Assembly (NCBI RefSeq): GCF_002385225.1
Contig: NZ_DGDC01000020.1
Span: 1 to 64,000 of the forward strand
Length of the DNA: 64,000 bases
From: Psychrobacter sp. UBA3962
GTDB taxonomy: Bacteria > Pseudomonadota > Gammaproteobacteria > Pseudomonadales > Moraxellaceae
Direction of reading: 5' to 3'
The notes below the pieces were generated by a model that was not told the DNA's origin, did no database searches, and saw only the letters and a program-made list of their open reading frames with translations. A program made the translations under genes and the position numbers. Shown here piece after piece: positions 8,464-16,797 of the stretch; the stretch's first letter is position 1; the number at the start of each line of letters is the position of its first letter.

Positions 8464-11400
8464 ATGCGAAAAAAAATAATTGATTTTAGTAGTGCGTATG
8501 CACAGCTCATCTTACTGGTGTTTTTGCCCATTGTTATATTGGCAGCCGTAGGGGCTTATTTGGTAGAAAGAGAATCGAGTAAAGCCATTAAGTCTGAGCA
8601 GCGCACTTTGGCCACAGCAGCATTAATACGCTATGAGCCCATGGTAAAGCAGCTACTGCCTGTGATCCTAAACAACCAAAATGAGGCTCAAGACAGCTTA
8701 CCCAGCGAGGCCTTACCCGAAAGTTTGGAGCAAAGCGAATCTGCCTCGACAATCAGTGGCAACGATGAAGTTACCCAAGATTCAAGCTCTCAAGTGGCCA
8801 ATATGTCATTGCCTGAAGAACTTCAAGGTGTTGACGGTAGCATTGGCAGTGAGGAGCTAGAAAGAAACCTTAAGTCTTTAGATGATATACAAAAGCGAAT
8901 TAGCTATATCTTATCGTCAATGAATAATAATCAGCACATCCAGCGGGTGGCTATTGTTGATGAAAATGGTAAGGCTTTGGCTTCTTCCGGGGACCAAAAT
9001 ATTGAGACTTGGATTAAGGTTAGTCCACAAAAATTAGTTGATACAACGGCTGTTGATCAACAAGAGTTTGTGTCAGGTATTCCCACCGAGATTGGGACAG
9101 CCTACGGTTACCTACTGGGAAGCTATGAGGGCACAAAGTATTGGTTGTTCGTTGATATGGACAATGAGCCGTTGACCATAGCTCAGCTAAAGGTTTGGTT
9201 GGGATTGGGGATTACCGGTCTATTTACCTTGCTTATGCTGCTACTAAGCCTGAATACTTATGCTAAGAGCTGGATTGCGCCTATTTATGACTTACGACTG
9301 CATTTACAGCAAATCACTCCAGAAAACATGTATTTGCCGGTAAACATCGAATCCACGGGTGAATTAAATTTATTACAACAGGATTTGCTCAAGACTTTTA
9401 GACGGCTATATGGAGACTTTCAGGAGCTAAAGGATCACTCTGACCAGACCGAAGACGATCTACGCGATGCTTTTGATGAAATGGAGATGCAAAACATCTT
9501 TATTCGAGAAGCCCGTGACCAGGCCATCTCTAGTAGCCAAGCCAAGTCTGCCTTCTTAGCCAATATTAGCCATGAGTTACGCACCCCTTTAAATAGTATT
9601 GATGGCTTTATTAACCTTCTGGCGCGGCATGGGAATCTAACTGCCGAGCAAGACTTATATGTGCAGACCATCCGTAAATCTTCTGCCCACTTATTGGCTC
9701 TAGTCAATGATGTTTTAGACTTCTCAAAAATTGAAGCCGGTAAACTGGTGCTAGATAAGCATGAATTTAGTTTGTACTCAGCCATTTATGACGTGATGGA
9801 TATGTTGTCGCCGTTGGCTGCTGAAAAAGGGCTGCGGATGGCGGTTATGTACTATAACGATGTGCCCAGCACCATCATTGGTGATGCCTTGAGAGTTAAG
9901 CAAGTACTGACCAACTTGGTAGGTAACGCCATTAAATTTACCGATGTGGGTGAAGTTGTGGTCCGAGTGGGCATTGATGAGATTGAAGAGGCCACGGTGA
10001 TTGAGAGAGACTCAGACACTGCTAAAAGTGCTGGAAAGGGTCAAATTTCAAGAGACAGTAATCCGCACAGTGGCAGCATGATTCACATTGCCATTCAAGA
10101 CTCAGGCCAAGGATTGTCCGATAGTGCTAAGAGTCAACTATTTCAAAGTTTCAGCCAAGGCGATCCTTCGATTACTAGGCAGTATGGCGGTACCGGTTTA
10201 GGATTGGTCATTTCTAAGCAGTTGACCAAACTAATGGGCGGCAGTATTGGTTTTTATGATAATGATAAGGTCAATATAAATGGTCAGGGGTTATTGGCGG
10301 ACTCCACCTTGCATACCAATGCCAATACGGGGCCAGTTCGTACCGGAGCCACTTTTTGGTTCACAATTCCAGCTCATATAGAAGTAGACCTGCCCGATGA
10401 TATCGAGTTTGGAGCGACTCATGAGGATATGGAAGATGAAGACCAAATAAGGCTACCTGTACTGCGTCCTTTTGCCCAGTCATCGACAGTCGAAGATAAG
10501 CCTTTTGAGATGTTGGTATGGATAAACCATGCCCCAAGTATCCAAGTATTTATGGCGGCTACTCGTCCATTGAATATGAAGGTGACCATAGCCCGCTCGT
10601 TGGCAGGGGCTTTAGAGAAGCTAAAAGAAGGCGGTAATCGTTGGAATTGGGTGGTTATCGATGGGGGAGATAGTGAGGCCAGGGAAGATAGGGCTGCCCT
10701 GTTAAAGCAAATTAGGTTGCACTACCAAGGAAAGTTAGCCATTTATGGTTATCAAGTGGCTTTAGATGCGACCTTATTGGAGCGTTATAAGGCGACCGGA
10801 CTTTATCAGCCTCTAGATAAGCGTCAGCTATATAGTATGCTAGACACACGGACCACCAATGTCTCAACTATGGTCGCTCCGCCAACTTGGCAGGGAATAA
10901 CGATACTGGCGGTGGATGATCATCTACCAAACTTGTTGGTGCTTGACGCGTTACTTAGTGAGTTAGGAATTAAGGTTATTACCGCCAATAGTGGCTATGA
11001 TGCAGTAGACATAATCAGTAAGCAGATTATGTATGATACCTACCATTATTCAGAGCTGTCCCAGATAGAAGGTGAAGCCAACTCTAACTCAGAAAAAGAC
11101 AGTAAAAATACTAAAATTGATTTGGTATTTATGGATGTTCAAATGCCTAGAATGTCTGGCGATGAAGCCGCTAAAAAAATACGTCAATTAGAGGAAGAGG
11201 CTCAAAAAGAGCATTCAAACTATACCAAACGCTTGCCCATTATTGCGTTAACAGCGCATGGTTTAGCGGACGGCAAAGACAAGCTGATAGCCGCTGGTAT
11301 CGATGATTATGTGGGCAAACCTATCAGTCGCCCGCAGCTGCTACAAATTCTACAGCGCTGGCTAGGGCGAGGCGGAGAGCCGGTCTCAAGTGCCTTAAAA

Positions 11401-11904
11401 CAAAGTAAATCGGCGCAATCTGATGGTGCGTTGAAACAAAAGCAAGAGGATGCGGCGGCTTCTAGGACAGACAGTGGCGAGATGCCAGTAGTAGATTGGC
11501 GAGATGCTTTGATGCGATCGGCGAACAAGGCTGACTTGGCCAAGCAATTACTGCTGATGATGCAGGATTCTGTAAAAGATGAGCTAGTAGATTTACAAAA
11601 GGCTTGGGACAATAGAGACAGAGAGCAATTGGCACAAATCGCTCATCGGATACTGGGCGCAAGTCGCTACTCTGGTGTGCCCCAAATCCGTCAAGCCAGC
11701 CAAGATCTAGAGGACAAGTGTTTGCTAAACGTGCAGCATACTACGCCAGCACAGTTCAATATGTTAGAGGAATACTATACAGCGCTGGTTTCTAGCTTAA
11801 AAGTGTTGCAAGCCTTAGATTTAGATGCTTATATAACCAAACAAATGCAAGACAGTGATGAGAAAAATTTAAGTGAAAATGACATGACTTGGAAAATGAT
11901 CTAA
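8464..11904 (+). CDS. gacS: Hybrid sensor histidine kinase GacS/BarA
   Basis: Inner-membrane hybrid kinase expected to phosphorylate a GacA/UvrY response regulator and so control CsrA-binding small RNAs. TM1 is at about 13-33, followed by a periplasmic domain with an acidic, Ser-rich stretch (about 75-130), TM2 at about 245-268 and HAMP. The HisKA phospho-acceptor is His370 (ANISHELRTPLNS), followed by a HATPase (NLVGNAIKF, GGTGLGLVISKQL). A degenerate receiver-like segment (about 690-790) precedes a true receiver with Asp891 (FMDVQMPRMSG) and a C-terminal HPt with His1061 (IAHRILGASR). The full H-D-H relay is therefore present. The gacA partner is not in this window. There is no clear Shine-Dalgarno before the ATG. 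Confidence 0.93.
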   Translation: MRKKIIDFSSAYAQLILLVFLPIVILAAVGAYLVERESSKAIKSEQRTLATAALIRYEPMVKQLLPVILNNQNEAQDSLPSEALPESLEQSESASTISGNDEVTQDSSSQVANMSLPEELQGVDGSIGSEELERNLKSLDDIQKRISYILSSMNNNQHIQRVAIVDENGKALASSGDQNIETWIKVSPQKLVDTTAVDQQEFVSGIPTEIGTAYGYLLGSYEGTKYWLFVDMDNEPLTIAQLKVWLGLGITGLFTLLMLLLSLNTYAKSWIAPIYDLRLHLQQITPENMYLPVNIESTGELNLLQQDLLKTFRRLYGDFQELKDHSDQTEDDLRDAFDEMEMQNIFIREARDQAISSSQAKSAFLANISHELRTPLNSIDGFINLLARHGNLTAEQDLYVQTIRKSSAHLLALVNDVLDFSKIEAGKLVLDKHEFSLYSAIYDVMDMLSPLAAEKGLRMAVMYYNDVPSTIIGDALRVKQVLTNLVGNAIKFTDVGEVVVRVGIDEIEEATVIERDSDTAKSAGKGQISRDSNPHSGSMIHIAIQDSGQGLSDSAKSQLFQSFSQGDPSITRQYGGTGLGLVISKQLTKLMGGSIGFYDNDKVNINGQGLLADSTLHTNANTGPVRTGATFWFTIPAHIEVDLPDDIEFGATHEDMEDEDQIRLPVLRPFAQSSTVEDKPFEMLVWINHAPSIQVFMAATRPLNMKVTIARSLAGALEKLKEGGNRWNWVVIDGGDSEAREDRAALLKQIRLHYQGKLAIYGYQVALDATLLERYKATGLYQPLDKRQLYSMLDTRTTNVSTMVAPPTWQGITILAVDDHLPNLLVLDALLSELGIKVITANSGYDAVDIISKQIMYDTYHYSELSQIEGEANSNSEKDSKNTKIDLVFMDVQMPRMSGDEAAKKIRQLEEEAQKEHSNYTKRLPIIALTAHGLADGKDKLIAAGIDDYVGKPISRPQLLQILQRWLGRGGEPVSSALKQSKSAQSDGALKQKQEDAAASRTDSGEMPVVDWRDALMRSANKADLAKQLLLMMQDSVKDELVDLQKAWDNRDREQLAQIAHRILGASRYSGVPQIRQASQDLEDKCLLNVQHTTPAQFNMLEEYYTALVSSLKVLQALDLDAYITKQMQDSDEKNLSENDMTWKMI

Positions 11905-11959
11905 ATTTATTGCCAGTTAACGGAACCCACCTCACTAATTAAGCCAAAAGAGAAAAGCT

Positions 11960-12775
11960 ATGTCCTCCCTACTAACTAAGATTTACCACACAATTACGTT
12001 AAGTGAGACCAATGATATTTTGACTGTGACCTTAAATCGTCCAGATAAAAAAAATGCGATGAGTCTGCAAATGATGGCAGAGCTGATCAATGTCGCCAAA
12101 GCTCTAAAAAAAGACCGAGCCATAAGGGCTGTTATTATTAATGGAGAGGGCGATACTTTCTGTGCGGGCATTGACTTAGGCGATTTAAATAATCCAAAAA
12201 ACGCCATTATGGGATTGTATGAGCTGCTAAAACCTACCCAAAGTATCTTCCAAAGAGTGTGTTTGATATGGCGTGAAGTCCCCATGCCGGTCATTATTAC
12301 CACGCATGGTTACTGCATTGGGGCGGGCATGCAATTGGCCTTGGCGTGTGACTTTCGTATTACCACACCGGACTGTCAGTTTGCCATTATGGAGGCCAAG
12401 TGGGGCTTAGTGCCTGACATGGGATTGACTCAATCTGCTTTCCACGTTTTGCCGGTAGATACCCTAAAAGAGCTGACCATGACCGCCCGCTTGATATCAG
12501 CAAAAGAAGCCGAGCAGTTACATTTAGTCAGCCATGTAGATGATAGTCCTTATGAGAAAGCCCAAGCCTTGGCTGAAGAGATTGCCAGCCGTTCGCCAGA
12601 TGCGGTATTGGCCAGTAAGCGAGTCATAAACCATATGACCAAACAAAGCTTTGGTGCTTTGTATCAAGAGAAGATGTGGCAACTTAAGCTTATGGGCGGC
12701 GGTAAAAACCGTAAGCTGGCGATTAAAAAAGCCAAGGACAGTGGCGTTCAGTTTTTAAAGCGTCAGTTTAGCTAG
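11960..12775 (+). CDS. Crotonase/enoyl-CoA hydratase-isomerase family protein
   Basis: Crotonase-fold enzyme acting on a CoA thioester; the exact reaction is uncertain. The oxyanion-hole region is visible (GDTFCAGIDLGDL and HGYCIGAGMQLALACDF). The position of the first catalytic glutamate of hydratases is Gln (GAGMQL). A Glu is kept in MEAKWGL and an Asp follows in VPDMG, a pattern nearer to dienoyl-CoA isomerases than to classical hydratases. No other beta-oxidation genes are nearby. It follows gacS by 55 bases and may be cotranscribed. Confidence 0.88.
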   Translation: MSSLLTKIYHTITLSETNDILTVTLNRPDKKNAMSLQMMAELINVAKALKKDRAIRAVIINGEGDTFCAGIDLGDLNNPKNAIMGLYELLKPTQSIFQRVCLIWREVPMPVIITTHGYCIGAGMQLALACDFRITTPDCQFAIMEAKWGLVPDMGLTQSAFHVLPVDTLKELTMTARLISAKEAEQLHLVSHVDDSPYEKAQALAEEIASRSPDAVLASKRVINHMTKQSFGALYQEKMWQLKLMGGGKNRKLAIKKAKDSGVQFLKRQFS

Positions 12776-12961
12776 CCAGTATAGTGTGTGGATTTTTATT
12801 GTTAGTAGCCACTAAAAAACCACCACTAACCTTATTGTTTTATAGTTGAGTAAGCTTGCGTAATTTTGATTGACTAACCCTTATATAAGAGTACGCTTAG
12901 CTTATTAACTCCTCTTTTTTAATGAATAACCATGGTTAGTTACTCTAACCTGATTTAAAAC

Positions 12962-12995
12962 AGCCAGTTTCTTTTCGGGGAGACTGGCTTTTAAT
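12962..12995 (+). terminator. Hairpin with T-run between the crotonase gene and bcr
   Basis: The stem AGCCAGTTTC pairs with GGAGACTGGCT (one G-U), followed by TTTTAAT. It probably ends the crotonase transcript, but it lies only about 25 bases before the bcr start and could also act on bcr. Confidence 0.7.
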
Positions 12996-13018
12996 CTTAT
13001 TGGGTCTCTATATATTTT

Positions 13019-14251
13019 ATGTCAAACAAACAAACGACTCCTGTTGATAAGCAGCCCATGCCGGTCGCTTGGATTATGATGCTAGGGCTCATTGTGGCTA
13101 TTGGTCCGTTATCGATAGATATGTATCTACCAGCCTTGCCAACAATGGCCAAAGATTTTGGGGTGAGTACCGCTCAGATTTCAAACTCGGTGCCGGCGTA
13201 TTTTGTGGGGTTAGTTTTCGGTCAGCTTATTTACGGGCCATTAAGTGACCGTGTTGGCCGAGTAAAGCCCCTTTACTTTGGTATGACGTTATATGTTATC
13301 GCCTCACTAATATGTGCCACCACAGACAGTCAATATGTGTTGTTTGCTGCCCGTACGCTGCAAGCCTTGGGAGCTTGTGTTGGTGCCGTGGTTACCCGGG
13401 CTGCCATTCGGGATACTATGCCACCGCGTCAAATGGCAAAAGCCTTCTCAATTATGGTGCTGGTCATGGGATTGGCGCCTATTTTAGCTCCGTCCTTGGG
13501 CGCTGCTTTTTTAAGGTTTTTTGACTGGCATGCTATTTTTTGGTTTTTAGCCGCTTTTGGGGTGTTAAACCTACTGCTGACCAAGTTCTTTTTTAAAGAG
13601 ACTTTAACGGAAGAAAACCGCAGCATTCGCCCCTTAAATACCATATTGGCTCAATATCTAGATTTGTTGAAAGATCCATCTTTTGGCTATCCTGCTGTGG
13701 GCGCTGGACTGTTGATGGGTTCCATGTTCGTCTATATCAATGCTGCGCCAGAGTTACTGATGGATGGTTATGGGCTGACAGAAAGTCAATTTAGCCTTAT
13801 ATTTGGAATAAATGCCGCTGGATTTATTTTATTAACCCAAGTAAATCAGTTTTTGACCAACCGCTTTCGTCTTATTTCACTGCTGCGTTTTGGGGCCACA
13901 CTACAGACGATAGCCGCGAGTTGTTTGCTATTTTTAGGTGTGGTTTATGGCTCAGAAGCTTGGTTGCCCTTGGTGCTGATCTGTATCTTCTTTTGTATTT
14001 CAGGTTTAGGGTTAACTCAGCCTAATGCTTCAGCGATTGCCTTAGCCTTTCAGAAGCATCGTGCTGGTATGGCCAGTGCCTTACAAGGCTCACTGATGTT
14101 CTGTGTGGGTATTTTTGGTGGACTTTTACTGAATCTATTTCCAGTCAATCCGGTATTCAAACTGGGAGCAACCATGACGATATTAATGGGGTTGGGTACG
14201 TTTTCAGTGTACCGAGTGGATAGAAAGCTTAACTTAGATAGCGCTGACTGA
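13019..14251 (+). CDS. Bcr/CflA-family drug exporter (MFS)
   Basis: Twelve-TM drug:proton antiporter of the major facilitator superfamily, inner membrane. The family signature MYLPALPTMAKDFG in the first periplasmic loop and motif A (GQLIYGPLSDRVGR) are clear, and 410 residues is normal. The substrate cannot be told from sequence; relatives export bicyclomycin, chloramphenicol and others. No Shine-Dalgarno precedes the ATG, and the AT-rich TATATATTTT lies directly before it, so the message may be leaderless. Confidence 0.9.
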   Translation: MSNKQTTPVDKQPMPVAWIMMLGLIVAIGPLSIDMYLPALPTMAKDFGVSTAQISNSVPAYFVGLVFGQLIYGPLSDRVGRVKPLYFGMTLYVIASLICATTDSQYVLFAARTLQALGACVGAVVTRAAIRDTMPPRQMAKAFSIMVLVMGLAPILAPSLGAAFLRFFDWHAIFWFLAAFGVLNLLLTKFFFKETLTEENRSIRPLNTILAQYLDLLKDPSFGYPAVGAGLLMGSMFVYINAAPELLMDGYGLTESQFSLIFGINAAGFILLTQVNQFLTNRFRLISLLRFGATLQTIAASCLLFLGVVYGSEAWLPLVLICIFFCISGLGLTQPNASAIALAFQKHRAGMASALQGSLMFCVGIFGGLLLNLFPVNPVFKLGATMTILMGLGTFSVYRVDRKLNLDSAD

Positions 14252-14304
14252 TACCGCCGATAATTACACTCATAAAGCTCACTGAATTAAGCAAATCCAT
14301 TACT

Positions 14305-14342
14305 AAAAAAAGACCTTTTGGCATGAGCCGAAAGGTCTTTTT
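14305..14342. terminator. Bidirectional terminator between bcr and the DUF2799-like gene
   Basis: Stem AAAAAGACCTTT / AAAGGTCTTTTT with an inner GGC/GCC pair, A-run on one side and T-run on the other, between convergent genes. Confidence 0.88.
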
Positions 14343-14375
14343 AGTTTTAATCTTCAATACTACCAATCTTCAGTG

Positions 14376-14867
14376 CTACCAAACTGGAGGACGCCATAAA
14401 GGACTGTGCCAGCCATAAGGACCGTAACCATAACGGCCATATCCCCAAGGGTAGGGAGTACTTAGATACTCCATATCTCGTTGGCGTAGATAGTAATAAC
14501 GGCCTTGATTATAAGCCTCTTCTAGTTTTTCAATGTCCTGTAATGGGCACACCGGTTGCCAAGCGTAGCCCTCACGACCCAGCTTATAGGCATTTAATTC
14601 GGTACAGAATTGTTTCAGGCCTTGTTGTCGCCCCTCTTCCCATAACACGCGATTGGGGGCACTCCCTGGCACGGGCGTGCAGCTCTCTATATGTTTTGCA
14701 AAATGCGCTCCTGAACGGCCTACAATGCCATCGGCATAGCCAATCTCCGACCAGTTACCAGCTTGACATTGCTCAGGAGACAGGGCTTGAGTAGTGGCAC
14801 ATCCGGACAGCAGGGCGAGGGCAGTGCTTAACACACCACCGGCTAAAGTTATTCGCATTATATTCAT
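14376..14867 (-). CDS. DUF2799-like putative lipoprotein
   Basis: Unknown-function lipoprotein of 163 residues. The signal peptide ends in a lipobox LLSGC at about residue 22. The mature part resembles DUF2799 proteins (pattern CQAGNWSEIGYADGIVGR, then repeated YNQGRYYYL-type segments) and ends in a Tyr/Gly/Pro-rich tail (WGYGRYGYGPYGWHSP). Four further cysteines could form disulfides. A Shine-Dalgarno CAGGAG lies 9 bases upstream. It diverges from the ParA-like gene. Confidence 0.75.
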   Translation of the reverse strand: MNIMRITLAGGVLSTALALLSGCATTQALSPEQCQAGNWSEIGYADGIVGRSGAHFAKHIESCTPVPGSAPNRVLWEEGRQQGLKQFCTELNAYKLGREGYAWQPVCPLQDIEKLEEAYNQGRYYYLRQRDMEYLSTPYPWGYGRYGYGPYGWHSPLWRPPVW

Positions 14868-15138
14868 GTGGGTTGCTCCTGAGTAAAAATGCCAAGGTAG
14901 GAAGTAACAAGGTAAGAAATAAACACTTCCTAAAGCGCTTCTATAGATTAAAAACTATTAGATAGCTTTTTAAAAATATTAATAAATACCTTGGGTTAGG
15001 TGCTTATAGAATACTTTTCTTCTGTTATTATGTATGGTGACTCATTTAAGCAACAAAGTTAATAGTTAAATATTGAATTTACGTTAAATCACGTATATAT
15101 AAGTAGTATAGGAAGGATAACCTAATTTTTAAATAATA

Positions 15139-15930
15139 ATGGGCATAACTATGAAGACAGTATTAGTGGCAAATCAAAAAGGAGGGTGTGGTAAAACCTC
15201 AGTGGCAATCACTTTGGCCGCCGCTTTAGCCAATCAAGGCCAAACCGTAGCGTTAGCAGATGCTGATCCCCAGAAATCTAGCTTGCGTTGGTTAAAACAG
15301 CGCCCAGACACCGCCGCAAAAATTTATGCTGTAGATTGGCGAGATGAAGAAGAGATTGGTGAACTTCCCAAAAAAGCGGCCAAAAAGTTAGGTAAAAAAG
15401 ATTGGTTAATTATTGATGCGCCGGGCTCGTTAACCGCTGATCATGCTGAGTCTTTAATTAGTGAGGCCAAAGCCATTTTAATTCCAGTGTTGCCTTCTAT
15501 CTTCGATGCTGACAGTACCAAGCAGTTTTTAAAGTCTATTCAAGACATCAAGCGTATTCGTAAAGGCAAGGTGGATATTCATTTATTAGCCAATCGCGTC
15601 CGTCCTCAGAGTAGCACCAACCAAACTTTACAGGGGTTCTTTGCTGAAATAGGTCAGCCCCCCTTGGCTTGGCTCAGTGAAAGAAGTTTATACCCACAGT
15701 TAGCGGAACAAGGCCTGAGTATTTTTGATTTTAATCAGAAGCGCTATCGTGATGTGCAAGCCCAGTGGCAGCCCGTAATGGATGCTTTGATGCCAAAAGT
15801 GGCGAGTAAATACGAAGAGGTATTGGCAGACAGTACGATACCTGCTACTTTAGAGAAGTTGGCAAACAGCAGCAATGATCAGGAAAATGCATTAAAAAAA
15901 GCAGGTGATGGCTCAACATGGTATGAATAA
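15139..15930 (+). CDS. ParA-family ATPase, orphan
   Basis: Deviant Walker-A ATPase (NQKGGCGKTS near residue 13) with Walker B-like IIDAPGS and switch residues DADPQKSSLRWL. Relatives position plasmids, chromosomes or protein clusters. No parB-like gene lies beside it, so it is an orphan ParA whose cargo is unknown. Two starts are possible: ATG 15139 and ATG 15151. The second gives the usual MKTVLVANQKGG. The nearest good Shine-Dalgarno (AGGAAGGA) is over 20 bases from either, so the start is unsettled. A membrane-anchored unknown follows after 90 bases. Confidence 0.88.
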   Translation: MGITMKTVLVANQKGGCGKTSVAITLAAALANQGQTVALADADPQKSSLRWLKQRPDTAAKIYAVDWRDEEEIGELPKKAAKKLGKKDWLIIDAPGSLTADHAESLISEAKAILIPVLPSIFDADSTKQFLKSIQDIKRIRKGKVDIHLLANRVRPQSSTNQTLQGFFAEIGQPPLAWLSERSLYPQLAEQGLSIFDFNQKRYRDVQAQWQPVMDALMPKVASKYEEVLADSTIPATLEKLANSSNDQENALKKAGDGSTWYE

Positions 15931-16020
15931 CCATAAAAACCTACTAAACTAGCGCCCTATTTATTCTATAACTGTTGATTGCTGTTATGACTGACAGCGA
16001 GTCAAAATTACGGGGAAACT

Positions 16021-16602
16021 ATGGGTACCTGGATAGCCATCGCTATTGGTATGTTTGTATTGGGCACAATTATGGCACTAAAGCCCAGTGTTGTTGATAT
16101 GCGTTTAGATAAACTGCGTATGACTGCGAGAAGGTTGGAGTTAAACCCTAAAGTTGTTGCCTGTCCCGATTGGGTTCGCGGCCGCAATAATGAGTTTGGA
16201 AAAGGGATGATCGGACAGTACTCTCTTATCATGGATGATATGAAATTTCCTGAAACCCACTATCAAGTGGTTGATGGGGTGTTGAAGTTTGAGAATGCTC
16301 AAGCTCAAGGTTCAGATGTAAATTCTCAATCCTCCTCTATAGATGAGTCACATTCGACCTCTAAACAGCGGATCGCTCAGCGTTTGCAAGGCGAACCCCT
16401 AAATCTACCTCCTAGTATGGCGCCCTTGGTTAAGGGGGTCTATCTTAAAGCCAATAGTCTGGTAGTGTTTTGGCAGGACGGCAGTTATGTGCAACCCGCT
16501 ACCAATCCAAATTTTAAGATACAACAAATTGAGCCTGAGCTATCCGCTTTAAAGTCGACCATGCAGAGTTGGGCACAAAAGCTGGTCAGTAAAGACGGTT
16601 AA
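16021..16602 (+). CDS. Membrane-anchored conserved-looking protein, unknown function
   Basis: The 193-residue protein has one N-terminal TM (about 3-19, WIAIAIGMFVLGTIMAL) and a soluble remainder. Just after the membrane is a basic amphipathic stretch (MRLDKLRMTARRLE). The middle (about 105-125) is Ser/Gln-rich and disordered, and a short folded tail ends the protein. I do not recognise a family. The Shine-Dalgarno is GGGGAAAC. Its place between the ParA-like ATPase and topA suggests, but does not show, a shared role with the ATPase. Confidence 0.7.
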   Translation: MGTWIAIAIGMFVLGTIMALKPSVVDMRLDKLRMTARRLELNPKVVACPDWVRGRNNEFGKGMIGQYSLIMDDMKFPETHYQVVDGVLKFENAQAQGSDVNSQSSSIDESHSTSKQRIAQRLQGEPLNLPPSMAPLVKGVYLKANSLVVFWQDGSYVQPATNPNFKIQQIEPELSALKSTMQSWAQKLVSKDG

Positions 16603-16660
16603 AAGGCTCAAAATTGTCTTAATTTGTACAATAGTAGCCTGCTGCTCTTGAAAAACTCGG

Positions 16661-16688
16661 TTGACAGCGCAACCGTTAGCAGTGTAAC
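16661..16688 (+). promoter_or_regulatory. Candidate topA promoter
   Basis: A perfect -35 TTGACA (16661-16666) is followed 16 bases later by TGTAAC, a weak -10. It lies about 110 bases upstream of the topA ATG. Only the -35 is convincing. Confidence 0.35.
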
Positions 16689-16797
16689 GTCAAAGCAACT
16701 TTTGGCATTCAGCCTTATTTAATAGTCGCTGCCTTGCTTATAACCCATACATAACAAATATAATTTATAAAAAAGATTACTTAGGATTGTGATATCA

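Noticed and set aside
10530..10860. Second functional receiver domain in GacS
   Set aside because: The segment looks receiver-like, but the phospho-acceptor region reads VVIDGGD without the normal acidic pocket and context, so it is called degenerate.
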